Origin: Enoplolaimus lenunculus
Lineage: Eukaryota; Nematoda; Enoplea; Enoplida; Thoracostomopsidae
DNA: 64,000 nucleotides
Reading direction: 5' to 3'
Assembly: GCA_030248215.1 (NCBI GenBank)
Contig: JASANG010003411.1
Span: 1-64,000, forward strand
Below the pieces are notes generated by a model. It did not search any database, was not told the DNA's origin, and saw only the letters and a list, made by a program, of their open reading frames with translations. Positions 37,430 through 46,486 of the stretch are shown here, in pieces (the stretch's first letter is position 1; each line of letters starts with the position of its first letter). Made by a program: the position numbers and the translations under genes.

Positions 37430-37896
37430 CATTTTATAGTGTAATATATAAGTCAAACAATTTAAACCGTTGGTATTCATTTTTGATAAGAAACACAAAT
37501 AAAAATAATCAATAATTAAGGCAAGATAGTGTCACAGTTGAATAAGCATTCAAATTAATTATAAATGTATTGCTGCATCACAACCGCAAACAATATTTAA
37601 TATACGAAAAATACCGGGAACAAAAGCAACATGGAATGATGTTAGCGTTGAAGGCAGTGTTCTGTTTAGATAAAGATTTACAACGTATTCCGGCAGTAAA
37701 ACGTCCATCTTCTCTTGCACAGTTTTTTCGCACGTGTACAATATATGCTGACAAGCTTAACCTGCGTCTAATTCTAAGCGTAAACCTAATGCTATATCTA
37801 AGTTTTGCCAAAAAATATAATTTCAAAAACTGTAGGAAAGTGAGTGCGCAACAGTAATTTGCACCTAAAAATTTATCTCCACACTATAAACTATGT
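37430..37896. other. No gene supported
   Basis: Overlapping ORFs of 60-95 codons on both strands (37559-37857) with no domain; one includes hexamer-like codons. Confidence 0.4.
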
Positions 37897-38067
37897 GGCC
37901 AATGTTGCTTTCAGGGGCGTAACAGTAGATTAAGCGTATTCCTAAGCCTAAGCCTAAGCGTTGCAAAAATTTGTTCCTAAACCTAAGCAAAAATGTAATC
38001 TATAATCTGAACCTACTCTTTTATAGACTCACAAGGAACCTTGACGCCCCTTGCAGTAACATTGGCC
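37897..38067 (+). mobile_element. Family C element
   Basis: GGCCAATGTTGCTTTCAGGG to CCTTGCAGTAACATTGGCC, with GTAACAGTAGATTAAGCG and hexamer clusters. Flanks AACTATGT and AACCATGC agree at 6 of 8. Confidence 0.85.
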
Positions 38068-38150
38068 AACCATGCCATAATTTTCGACAACACTATGGAG
38101 GCTGTCAATTCCAAATTTTAATGAAATACAAATTTTATCCCTTGTACAAA

Positions 38151-39428
38151 TCAATCAGCTACACAAAATGCCACTGAAACCTAAACTTATACACGATAAA
38201 TAATTACGTTGCCCTCAGTTAAAGATAAAAAAATGAATCAGAATAATTACATTAGCAACAATACGCAAATAAGAAAAATATAATATAACTGAATTACATA
38301 GTGAAAATCACCTGAACAAACTCTGGTATGCACCAACAAAAGACCCAAAATAATTAATGCACCAACTATGCGAAACGTGTTTTCGTCACGACGACAAACT
38401 AATAAAGCCGAGAACGATACAAAACTTACCGATACTTCGCTCTTAAGTAAATGTGTTCCGCGAATTAAATGTAATCTGTGAAAGCTTAAGCATTTTAAAA
38501 ATGGTTCGATCTGTTTGCGAAAGAAAATAACATATTTTGAAAAAAATCAATACTTCAAAGAAACACATCATTTAAAGTTCGTTGGCTCTTAGCGTAATAA
38601 ACGCACCATCGAAGAAACTTGCTTGATACTCATGTCAAAACAAACATGGCTTAAGCGTTTCCTAGGTCTACCGCAAACATGTTCCAAATATAGAAGACCA
38701 CTGGACCTGAAAATGACATGAAGAATACGTAGAGCGAAGAAATATGACAAACAAGTATAAAGATCAGCGGCGTGCTCCCAAAAATAATTTATTATGTCGC
38801 TGCGATACACAGCTCTCAAATTAAACACCGCAATCATTGTGATAATTTCATTATTGACGCTTAAAACAATCGGAACATTGCCGGTTTAGAATTTACCGAA
38901 CATACACAATGTTTTAAAATATAAAAGTTTAAAGAAAATCCTCTTATTACTTGTTCATATCAACAAGACAGTTACACAGTTTATACACTCACATATATAC
39001 GGCGCTATCAATGACAATCTCTTTTCAGCAGAATCTAAATTGCTGCATATAACCAGAACAAAGAATATGACAATGAAAACCACTAAAGCTTAATTTTGTG
39101 GTGTGTTAAAGACTGCAATCTTTTACAAAACACAAACTGAACCTATATTTTGCAAGACATATATTTACCGATATCATTTAAATAAAGATACCGTAGAGCA
39201 TCAAAAATTCAAAATGAAGATCTCGTAGTATACACCTATATATAATTTCCACAAAACTTAATAGCGATTAATTCATTTCCTACCAAAAATACAGTAAGAT
39301 AAACAGCAAGGTGTTTCAAACTATCCGCGCCAGTGGCAGAAATACATGACCTACAAACCTCACAAAAGTTTTATATATAGACGTTGAACATTAACGTCAA
39401 CAAATTGCTCAGCAACTTTACGTAACAT
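38151..39428 (-). CDS. Candidate small multi-pass membrane protein behind the myosin gene
   Basis: Not recognised. Read on the minus strand from ATG at 39428, exons 39428-39364, 39235-39192 and 39082-38993 connect through GT-AG introns of 128 and 109 nt with matching phases and start MLRKVAEQFVDVNVQRLYIK. A hydrophobic segment (LMLYVVFIVIFFVLVI) is followed by CSNLDSAEKRL. The 3' half is less certain: exon 38706-38672 (PVVFYIWNMFA), exon 38510-38312 (IEPFLKCLSF... NTFRIVGALIILGLLL) and last exon 38173-38151 keep the frame and would give 151 aa with up to four membrane segments. Alternatives exist: the frame from 38510 stays open to a stop at 38247, and GTAAGT at 38430 could be a donor. The start codon lies 51 nt after the myosin stop on the same strand, with TTTTTATAG (AG at 39465-39466) 37 nt upstream. 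No homologue is claimed. Confidence 0.38.
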
Positions 39429-39479
39429 TTAATGCAAACAACCATACAAACAAGACGTTACAAGCTATAAAAAGCACCA

Positions 39480-40617
39480 TTATTCATCGTCCTTGCGACC
39501 ATGCTTGAGCATTCGCGTAAATTCAACATAATCAAATTGGCCTTTAGAAATTGGTGCGTCACGGAACAGTTCATCAACCTGGTCGTCAGTGAATCGCGAT
39601 TCACCGAACGAAGTCAACAATTCGCGCAAATATTCCTCTTGGATTAAGCCTAAAATTAGCAAATCATATTTAAGTAAAAGCCACATGAATCGTCGTTTTC
39701 TGTAACATAAACTGTCATTGGTGTGACGGCCTATTAACGAAAAACATAAGACCCGTTCTAAAATGTAGCGAGATGTAGTATACGTACTTTAACTCCAGTG
39801 ACGCAAGTCGGCCATACTGCACCATTGCTAGGCAAGCATACATAAAATTACACCCGGTATATATAATATAATTTACAGTTAAATCTATAGTTCTAGTTCA
39901 TATTAGTTCAGAGCAGAGCAAGATCGGTGCCAAACTATTTCTGGAGCCACAATGTTTTGTAACACAAATATTCATAGTCCACAAAACAAACCATCGTCGT
40001 TATCATCAAAACATGAAAACGCGTTACGAATCACTTCCTCCGGGTCAGTTCCTGCTAACCGCTCGCCAAATAGTGTCAAAAACATGGTAAAGTTCAAAGG
40101 ACCTGAGATCGGATTCAACATAGCATCGAGTTCCGATTCAGTTGCTTCTTTGCCTGAAACATTATATTTGAACACTATTTTGAAGCAGGTAAGCCGTGCG
40201 ATAAAATAATTTCAATATCTCCGGTACTGTGTAAAAATCGGAATGCTCTGCATACTATTCAGTAGTATACACCTTGCATGTCACATTTGATACGATTCTG
40301 ACGCAGAAATATTCTCGATCCCACCAATACAACAATGGGACGAGCGTCACAACCTCAGTTTGCTTATCATACAGCGTACTTAGAAATAAAGCTCCAACAA
40401 TTATACCGAACCGCACTCCAGTCATACCTAACGAAGCTAGCATGTCTTTAAGATCATCCCTGTCAATTGTGCCATCGCCGTTCTGATCAATCATGTTGAA
40501 AGCCTCTTTGAATTCTGCGATTTGCTCCTGGTCAAACATTGCGAAAATATTACTGGTTGCACGCTGCGTTCGCTTACGCGGCGTTTTGCCTCCTGGTCTG
40601 GTTTTCCTTGTAGTCAT
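39480..40617 (-). CDS. Myosin regulatory light chain, non-muscle/smooth type (3 coding exons)
   Basis: Exons 40617-40428, 40153-39992 and 39649-39480 join in phase 1 at both introns (274 and 342 nt) to give 173 aa, the usual length of the family. The basic N-terminus ends in [12 protein letters not shown], the site where myosin light chain kinase phosphorylates the Thr-Ser pair (here Thr21-Ser22). The first EF-hand loop, [12 protein letters not shown], keeps all metal-binding positions. The middle [20 protein letters not shown] and the C-terminal [13 protein letters not shown] are family hallmarks. The protein binds the neck of myosin II heavy chain and switches motor activity in the actomyosin cytoskeleton. 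The start at 40617 is preferred over an in-frame Met seven codons upstream because family members begin at this point. Donors are GTATGA and GTTTGT; acceptors are TGTTTCAG and AATTTTAG. Another candidate gene starts 51 nt downstream. Confidence 0.96.
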
Positions 40618-40655
40618 TGTGAACAGCACTACACACAAGGTATTTTACCGTAAGA

Positions 40656-40665
40656 TCTACAATAA
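40656..40665 (-). promoter_or_regulatory. Splice-acceptor-like site in the myosin light chain 5' leader
   Basis: The minus strand reads TTGCTAATTTTATTGTAG, a branch-like TTGCTAAT and pyrimidine tract ending in AG at 40658-40657, 39 nt before the ATG. It could be the acceptor of a 5'-UTR intron or of a spliced leader. Confidence 0.4.
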
Positions 40666-41592
40666 AATTAGCAAATAGCATTTGAGTAGACGCGGTTATA
40701 GTACTGCTACAGTGCATGTTCATGCTGGAGTCCACTTTAACTCAGTTTTAACCAAAAAAGGCCACTAAGACAAATAGCCCCGCTCATTTGGGTTTTCCCT
40801 TGTTACCAGTTCGAGAAATATTGCCGCAACTCTAAAATTTTCCTTGCTTTAAGCTGAATTCGCTCGCGTTTCTTTACAATTGAACCTTTCCATTTCAGCC
40901 TTTGGTTGTCTATGCATGTTTTAATTACGTATTCTCTCAAACGAATTCACCACAAGCTAAATTTTCAACGAAATTATGGCTTCTGGTGCTTGTCGTATAT
41001 AAGCATGGTAGTGTAGAATAGATGCTAAATGTTAAATTACCTTCGTGTTGAGGTTATACTCTCGAGTGAAGTTTAAGGACAGTAACAAAACAGTGCCGGT
41101 CTTAGGACCCCGCCCCTAACACATTATTGCGATTGCGAGGATATGTTTCCCAAAATTGAAGGTTTCCCACGTGACTTAATGCTAAAATGCGTTAATTTTT
41201 CGCTCGCAAACTTTCATCTATTGACAGTATCCAAAATTGATTTGATGGTTTTCTAAACGAATTCGTAAAAATACGTCATATTGTGCCTTGCTTCTTAACT
41301 CGCTCAGTGTCTGAGGATATCTCACGAGGATATCATTGCTATTGTTACCGCTGTTGTAACTTTTGGTTGTTCACAGAGATATTCCTTTATCTTATTTTCT
41401 CTAACAAACGCATTCCAAACTAAAATTTCCTGCAGGAATTGATACAAAAAACGTGTAGATAATTCCGCTGGCATAATCTTTGTTAAACACAGCATTCTGT
41501 TAAAAATGGTGGTGAATATTCAATAACGTTAATTTTTTCGAAAGATTTGAGACTGGATTAGTCCCCTTTCACAATCGTTCCACAGAACCTGC
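40666..41592. other. No gene recognised; upstream region of the myosin light chain gene
   Basis: No promoter motif can be defined with confidence. No repeats of the listed families. Confidence 0.45.
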
Positions 41593-41752
41593 GGGCCCAT
41601 AGCCAAGAGGGCCAGGGGGTTAAGCCCCCCACTGGAAAAATTTTGGCCCCCCTAGAAGATTTTCAACCTTGTGTGTCAGTCATTGAAAACCTTTAAATGC
41701 CCCACCTAAAAAATTTTTTAGCCTCCTACCAAGGTGAGCTGGCTACGGATCT
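41593..41752 (+). mobile_element. MITE family F, copy
   Basis: GGGCCCATAGCCAAGAGGG, GTTAAGCCCCCCACTGG, TTTTCAACCTTGTGTG, ending CCAAGGTGAGCTGGCTACGG; close to consensus. Confidence 0.8.
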
Positions 41753-42291
41753 GAGACCGTGCTTAGAGTTAAATGGAAGTGCGCAAGCATTTCAACGGAT
41801 GTGCAGCACCTGATTCAACTACACCTAGCTAAGTATTAAAAATGTTAACTACAGAAGACAACAAAAAGTTGACATCAAATTAATGAGTTTACTGCAACAG
41901 AAGCAATCTGCAAAATACCACAAGTACATGCAGTGAGCTGTAATTCTGCGGCTATTGTCGGTATTTTGTAGTTGATTTTTCTTTATTGAACCGCGTCTGA
42001 CAATCGTAACGTTTTGAAGTTTAAAACATAACCGTATTTCTCTGCCTTTTGTTGCATAAAGTTCTCGTTAAACATTAAACACTAAAATGTCAGGCTGCGA
42101 CAAACACTATGTTGTTTTTAAGCTGCGTACTTCACACAAGTAGGACTCCATCCACAAACATCTACTTATTAGACCATCGATGCAAGAGTTACTGTGTGGG
42201 CTGCGCTATTAGCCGACAAACAAGTTGGCTACCCCATGTATACTACAAGCAGGTGCGCTTTCGCGATTCAAACTTTTCAACATTTTGAGAC
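41753..42291. other. No gene recognised
   Basis: Spacer upstream of the small gene; no defined repeat. Confidence 0.4.
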
Positions 42292-42602
42292 ATGGAAAAG
42301 GTATAGACTATGCATCATATTGTTTTCCATTTATCTTTTTTCATTTCAGAATGTCGGCTTATCCGGTAAAGCGAACATTAGATCTTTTGTTGAACAATAC
42401 CACAAAACTTCGAACCCTGAAAAAATTCCCAAGTTCCAAGCTAATATCTATGTATGCTGTTTATGTGAGATCGACGTTAGTGCTATTGGTCGCACTTCCA
42501 CAAAAGAATGTCTTGGTCTTGAGTAAGTCCCTATGTCGTTTTAACACACTATTACGATGCCTCTATAATGTCACTGTCAGGTATTCCATATCGAAGATGT
42601 AA
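42292..42602 (+). CDS. Candidate small gene with a 49-nt intron; product unknown
   Basis: ATG at 42292 gives MEK, then a donor AAAAG/GTATAG and a 49-nt intron with a pyrimidine-rich end TTTTTTCATTTCAG. The second exon 42350-42522 adds 57 codons (NVGLSGKANIRSFVEQYHK... TSTKECLGL) and ends at a strong GA/GTAAGT donor in phase 2. Two third exons fit: 42581-42602 (ends EYSISKM, total 67 aa) or an acceptor at 42613-42614 opening WYRKQILQQHNT, whose frame runs on into the next TIR element. The helix-then-strands pattern ending in TSTKEC faintly recalls a double-stranded-RNA-binding fold, but spacing and key basic residues are not convincing. Two other frames are also open over exon 2, so coding is likely but not certain. 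Confidence 0.42.
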
Positions 42603-42752
42603 AGACTTATCGCAGAGTGTTCTTGTGGTATCGCAAACAAATATTACAACAACACAACACCATATATACAGATACTATTTTATTGGGGTCCAATTTATGC
42701 TTAAATTTTGCGGTTTGTTCCAAATCCTTTCGGACAGTGTCGGGACAATTCA

Positions 42753-42935
42753 TAGCGTCTGAGCATATTCATAAGCCTATTGAGCGTAAACCTAAGCCTA
42801 AGCATAAGCGTTTGAACGAGCCTATTCCTAAGCCTAAGCCTAAGCGTAAGCAAAAAAATCGTCTATAAAGCTTAACTGACTCTATTATAGCCCCTCCGGA
42901 AAACGATACGGCCCTGTTTTTTATCTACATGGGCC
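42753..42935 (+). mobile_element. Family B element, 5'-truncated
   Basis: Starts inside GAGCATATTCATAAG, has CCTAAG hexamers and the family-B right half (CCCCTCCGGAAAACGATACGG... CTACATGGGCC). The left TIR is absent. Confidence 0.7.
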
Positions 42936-43799
42936 CCGGTGATGGTTAGACAAATTTTTGCATTAGCGCCAGCACTTCAGAGCGGATGATCTATTACTGC
43001 ATTGAAAACGTTTTGTAAGTTTCTGTCTCACTTTAATCGGTTAATAGACTGCTATGCAGAGCTTAGTTTGCTTAGTTTGTAATTCAATAGTATTATAATT
43101 CTTAAAATATTTGTAAAATTTCCTATAAAACACCAAGGTCTTTAAATGCGAAGAAAAGCAATATAAAAATACTCGCATTGTTTGTCGCATGAAGAAATGA
43201 AAATGTTGATGTTGCATTTAAATGTACAAAAAAATCATTTTTCCCAACAAAATTTTTTCAACGTTCCCGCCTGCGTCACTGAAGTCTAAAGGTGAAAGTT
43301 AGCGAATTGAAAAATTTTGGACATTAACACCGTAAATTGACAATGTGTATTGAGCATACTGGTGCCTACATAAACATTAATAAAATTTTAATTTGGTTGA
43401 TATAAATGATACACATCCGAAAAAATGTGGGAACTTTTTTAAATCGCAATTTAAGCAACTTGACTTTGTATATATAGCACTCAAGGTAACGAATTGTACA
43501 AATTTCAGCTCAAAAAGGACAGTTTTTTGAACTATCAATTGCAAATTTCAAAACTTGTTTGAGGACATTTTTCGTAAAAATTTAAAATGAAATAAATTCC
43601 GCCATCGGCAGTCGTTAGCAAATATTTTTGGCACAAGTAAAAAATACATTAAAATATGACATTGCGATGTATTTTGCGAGTAGGGTTTCGCAACTCAGAA
43701 ATTTTTTGTACAATTTCTTTTTCGTTTATGGGTCGTTGTGTTTTATTTACAAAATGTGGCAATTTTGTTGCGCCATGTTATTGTATTTATAACACGCAT
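42936..43799. other. No gene recognised
   Basis: AT-rich; several short GCAAATTT/AAATTTGC words but no defined element. Confidence 0.45.
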
Positions 43800-43996
43800 G
43801 GCCAATGTAAAGAACATGGGCGGAACACCTAAGCCTAAGCCTAAGCCTAAGCGTAATCCTAAGCGTAAGAATGATCATATTCCTAAGACTAAGCTTAAGC
43901 CTAAGCCTAAGCGATGCAAAAAATTAGCCAAAAGCTTAAGCTTACTCTTGTCTAGCCCCACAGAAAAGCGTTCCGCCCCTGAATTTTACATGGGCC
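43800..43996 (+). mobile_element. Family A element
   Basis: GGCCAATGTAAAGAACATGGG to CTGAATTTTACATGGGCC; the usual GTATTATAAGCATATTCC lead-in is deleted so hexamers begin directly after GGCGGAAC. No duplicated flank is visible. Confidence 0.85.
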
Positions 43997-44045
43997 GTTT
44001 GTAGAAACATTTGCACCCGCTTCCGTTCTTCGTCTAATATATCGA

Positions 44046-45034
44046 ACCAGGGCTACCCATTTTCAAGGTGTAAATCTATGGCCAGGAGTGCAGCACATTG
44101 GCTCCTGTTTAGCGGCTATATATTATTCACGGTTTGGCACCAAAATAGCAAGTCTAGGTCTTCCCTAGAATATGTGAAATTGAAAATTCTACAGGCTATG
44201 TATTCCACGATTTGGAAGGAAAATCCGAAGCGTTGGATTTTGTTTGGAAAACGGGAAAAGTGGAAAAATCAAACGCCTAGGTTTTTCCGGATTTCGTAGG
44301 AAAACCGTGAACGGCAGGTTTGGTTCGAAAGCGAGAAATGTGGACTATTTAAGACTGAGTTATACCCTATTTGTTCGGGAACATCGAAAATCTCGTTTGG
44401 TTTACGTTCTAGTCGGGGTTCACGTTATAACCGAGGCAGCTTGGGACACGTTTTGACTCTGTTAGACTATTGGATAACATTTTGTCTGCTTGTATACCCC
44501 ATATCGTATTCAAAAATTGGTATTTGTGTGCTATTCATGTATAGGCAACCTTTTGTTCTTCAATATCATATGATATTCGAGGTATTGTCTGCGAATATCA
44601 TATGATATATTTTCAAATGTCGGCACACTTGAGGTATTAACATAGCCAAATTTTCCCGTTGAATATCATATGATATGAAATCTGAAGTTTGAATTTTTGA
44701 ATTCTGAAGCTGCTGTTCTAAGGATTCTGTGTCGAAAACATTTGCAGGAGTGTGTTTGGAATTTAAAGCACATCTGCGCATGTGCTCCAACTTTCCATTC
44801 ATTTTACCCAATACACTGTCTCGCTGAATATCATATAATATTCGTTGAAATTTTAGAATATTATCATAAGATATTCGCATAAATGTCCATGTACACGTTG
44901 AATATTTGAGAGCGGTGGTTTGTAAGCGAATGCCATATGACATTCGAGTTTTGTCAGATAATCCGATATAAAAGCCCGAATCTTTCAGTTGAAGTCGAAT
45001 CATATGGGACAAACCGTGACCCGCCTGCCCTGGT
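44046..45034. mobile_element. Element K: about 1-kb unit with short TIRs and repeated CATATG palindromes
   Basis: AACCAGGGC lies at the left and its complement GCCCTGGTT at the right, suggesting short TIRs. Inside, 44560-44950 holds six palindromic words of the type GAATATCATATGATATTC with variations (near 44565, 44594, 44659, 44824, 44860 and 44930). The 148-codon minus ORF 44566-45012 is made of these words (ISYDIQ-like repeats), so I do not call it a gene. Confidence 0.4.
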
Positions 45035-45436
45035 TATAACGTGAATTCCGCATGAGAGCAGCTTAGTGTGGGGGCTTCAGGGGTGGCAGCCCCATATCCG
45101 GCTTAGGATGGTTTGAATTTTCGAGAGGTCAGTAAGCACAGCCGCCCTGGGATGGAAAATTAAAGGTATCCTACTATGACAGACCTTTGAATCTTCCACT
45201 TTTCTTGTATTCCAAACCAAACTGATGCCTCAGATACTCCGTAGGAAACCGGGAAAACCTTGTGCGCTTCCAAGCAACTGAACGCCACTCAGATTTTCCT
45301 ACCAGGCGCTGAATTTATCACTTTCCCGTTTTCTAAACTTCGCCTCAAATCTTCTCATCCGAACAAAGGGAAATACATGGATCTCAATTTTCCATTTTTT
45401 CGTTTCCGAAGTTAACCTAATTTTTCAATATTTCTT
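45035..45436. other. No gene recognised
   Basis: Contains GGAAACCGGGAAAACC and CACTTTTCTTGTATTCC phrases that echo 44150-44300 in reverse, so probably a decayed repeat. Confidence 0.4.
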
Positions 45437-45975
45437 ATATCAAATCAAAGGAAAGCGTATGCGTTTGAATTTTTCACTTTTCTCGTTTTCTGAACTTTAC
45501 CTACCTTTTCAATCAACATTCCTTACCAAACCATAGGAGATTTTCAACCAACATTCCTTTCTAAACCAGAGGCGAGCGCATGCGCTTGAATTTTTCACTT
45601 TTCCCGTTTTCTGAACTTTACCTACCTTTTCAATCAACATTCCTTACCAAACCATAGGAGATTTTCAACCAACATTCCTTTCTAAACCAGAGGCGAGCGC
45701 ATGCGCTTGAATTTTTCACTTTTCCCGTTTTCTGAACTTTACCTACCTTTTCGATCAACATTCCTTACCAAACCATAGGAGATTTTCAACCAACATTCCT
45801 TTCTAAACCAGAGGCGAGCGCATGCGCTTGAATTTTTCACTTTTCCCATTTTCTGAACTTTACCTACCTTTTCAATCAACATTCCTTACCCCAAACCATA
45901 GGAGATTTTCAACCAACATTCCTTTCTAAACCAGAGGCGAGCGCATGCGCTTGAATTTTTCTCTTTTCCCGTTTT
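45437..45975. repeat. Tandem repeat, unit about 120 bp
   Basis: Four good copies and one degenerate leading copy. The marker GAGCGCATGCGCTTGAATT recurs near 45572, 45692, 45811 and 45938; other shared words are AACCATAGGAGATTTTCAACC and CTTTACCTACCTTTTC. GCGCATGCGC in each unit is a palindrome. Confidence 0.92.
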
Positions 45976-45984
45976 CCGTTTTCG

Positions 45985-46316
45985 GTTAAATCGGTGTCCG
46001 TTTCCATTAAAGAAACTACGGAAACTCTATTATTTTTACGCTCAAAATTAGTTCTAAATCAGGTATATATCTCGCAATCTTTTATTACAGATATGCGGCC
46101 ATTGTTTGAAATGAAATAAAAATTACGAATTTCCTCAAAAACCTTAAAATTTTGATGCATCTGAAAATTTTTCTTTAAAAATTATAGGAAGTCCTTGAGA
46201 ATCTTTGCACGCCTCAATTGCGTTGGCACAAAACTAAAATATCTTTGTCACTTTTATACTTCAATATCCGTGTTCCGGTTCCGTTTCCATGATTTTTACT
46301 ATTCGTTAACACCCTG
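45985..46316. mobile_element. hAT-like MITE family G, copy 3 (left end unclear)
   Basis: Ends ATTCGTTAACACCCTG. Its interior (CCGTTTCCATTAAAGAAAC, TTTACGCTCAAAATTAGTT) matches the copy at 63264. The left end merges with the tandem repeat. Confidence 0.65.
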
Positions 46317-46486
46317 CTACCAGAACAATAAAACGCTATGCGTTCAAGTTATATCTACTTTTCCCGTTTTACAAGAACAAACCAAACTTTATTTAGAATC
46401 GTGTAATTTTGACACTTTTTCTACTTTAAGTCAAATATTTTAAACGAAATTTTAGAATTAATTTACTTTCCGCTTGATTTGCCAGA

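Noticed and set aside
38589-38900. Alternative minus exon reading SVNNEIITMIAVFNLRAV and onward
   Set aside because: Protein-like, but its phase does not fit the upstream exon 39082-38993 with any GT donor I can find, and it contains a TCATTTTCAG acceptor near its end; it is more likely intron. Kept as an uncertainty of that gene.
40618-40638. Upstream in-frame Met of the myosin light chain
   Set aside because: Adds seven residues not found in the family; family members start at the MTTRK-like position.
44566-45012. 148-codon minus ORF as a gene
   Set aside because: Its sequence is built of repeated CATATG palindromes inside a repeat element; no conserved domain.
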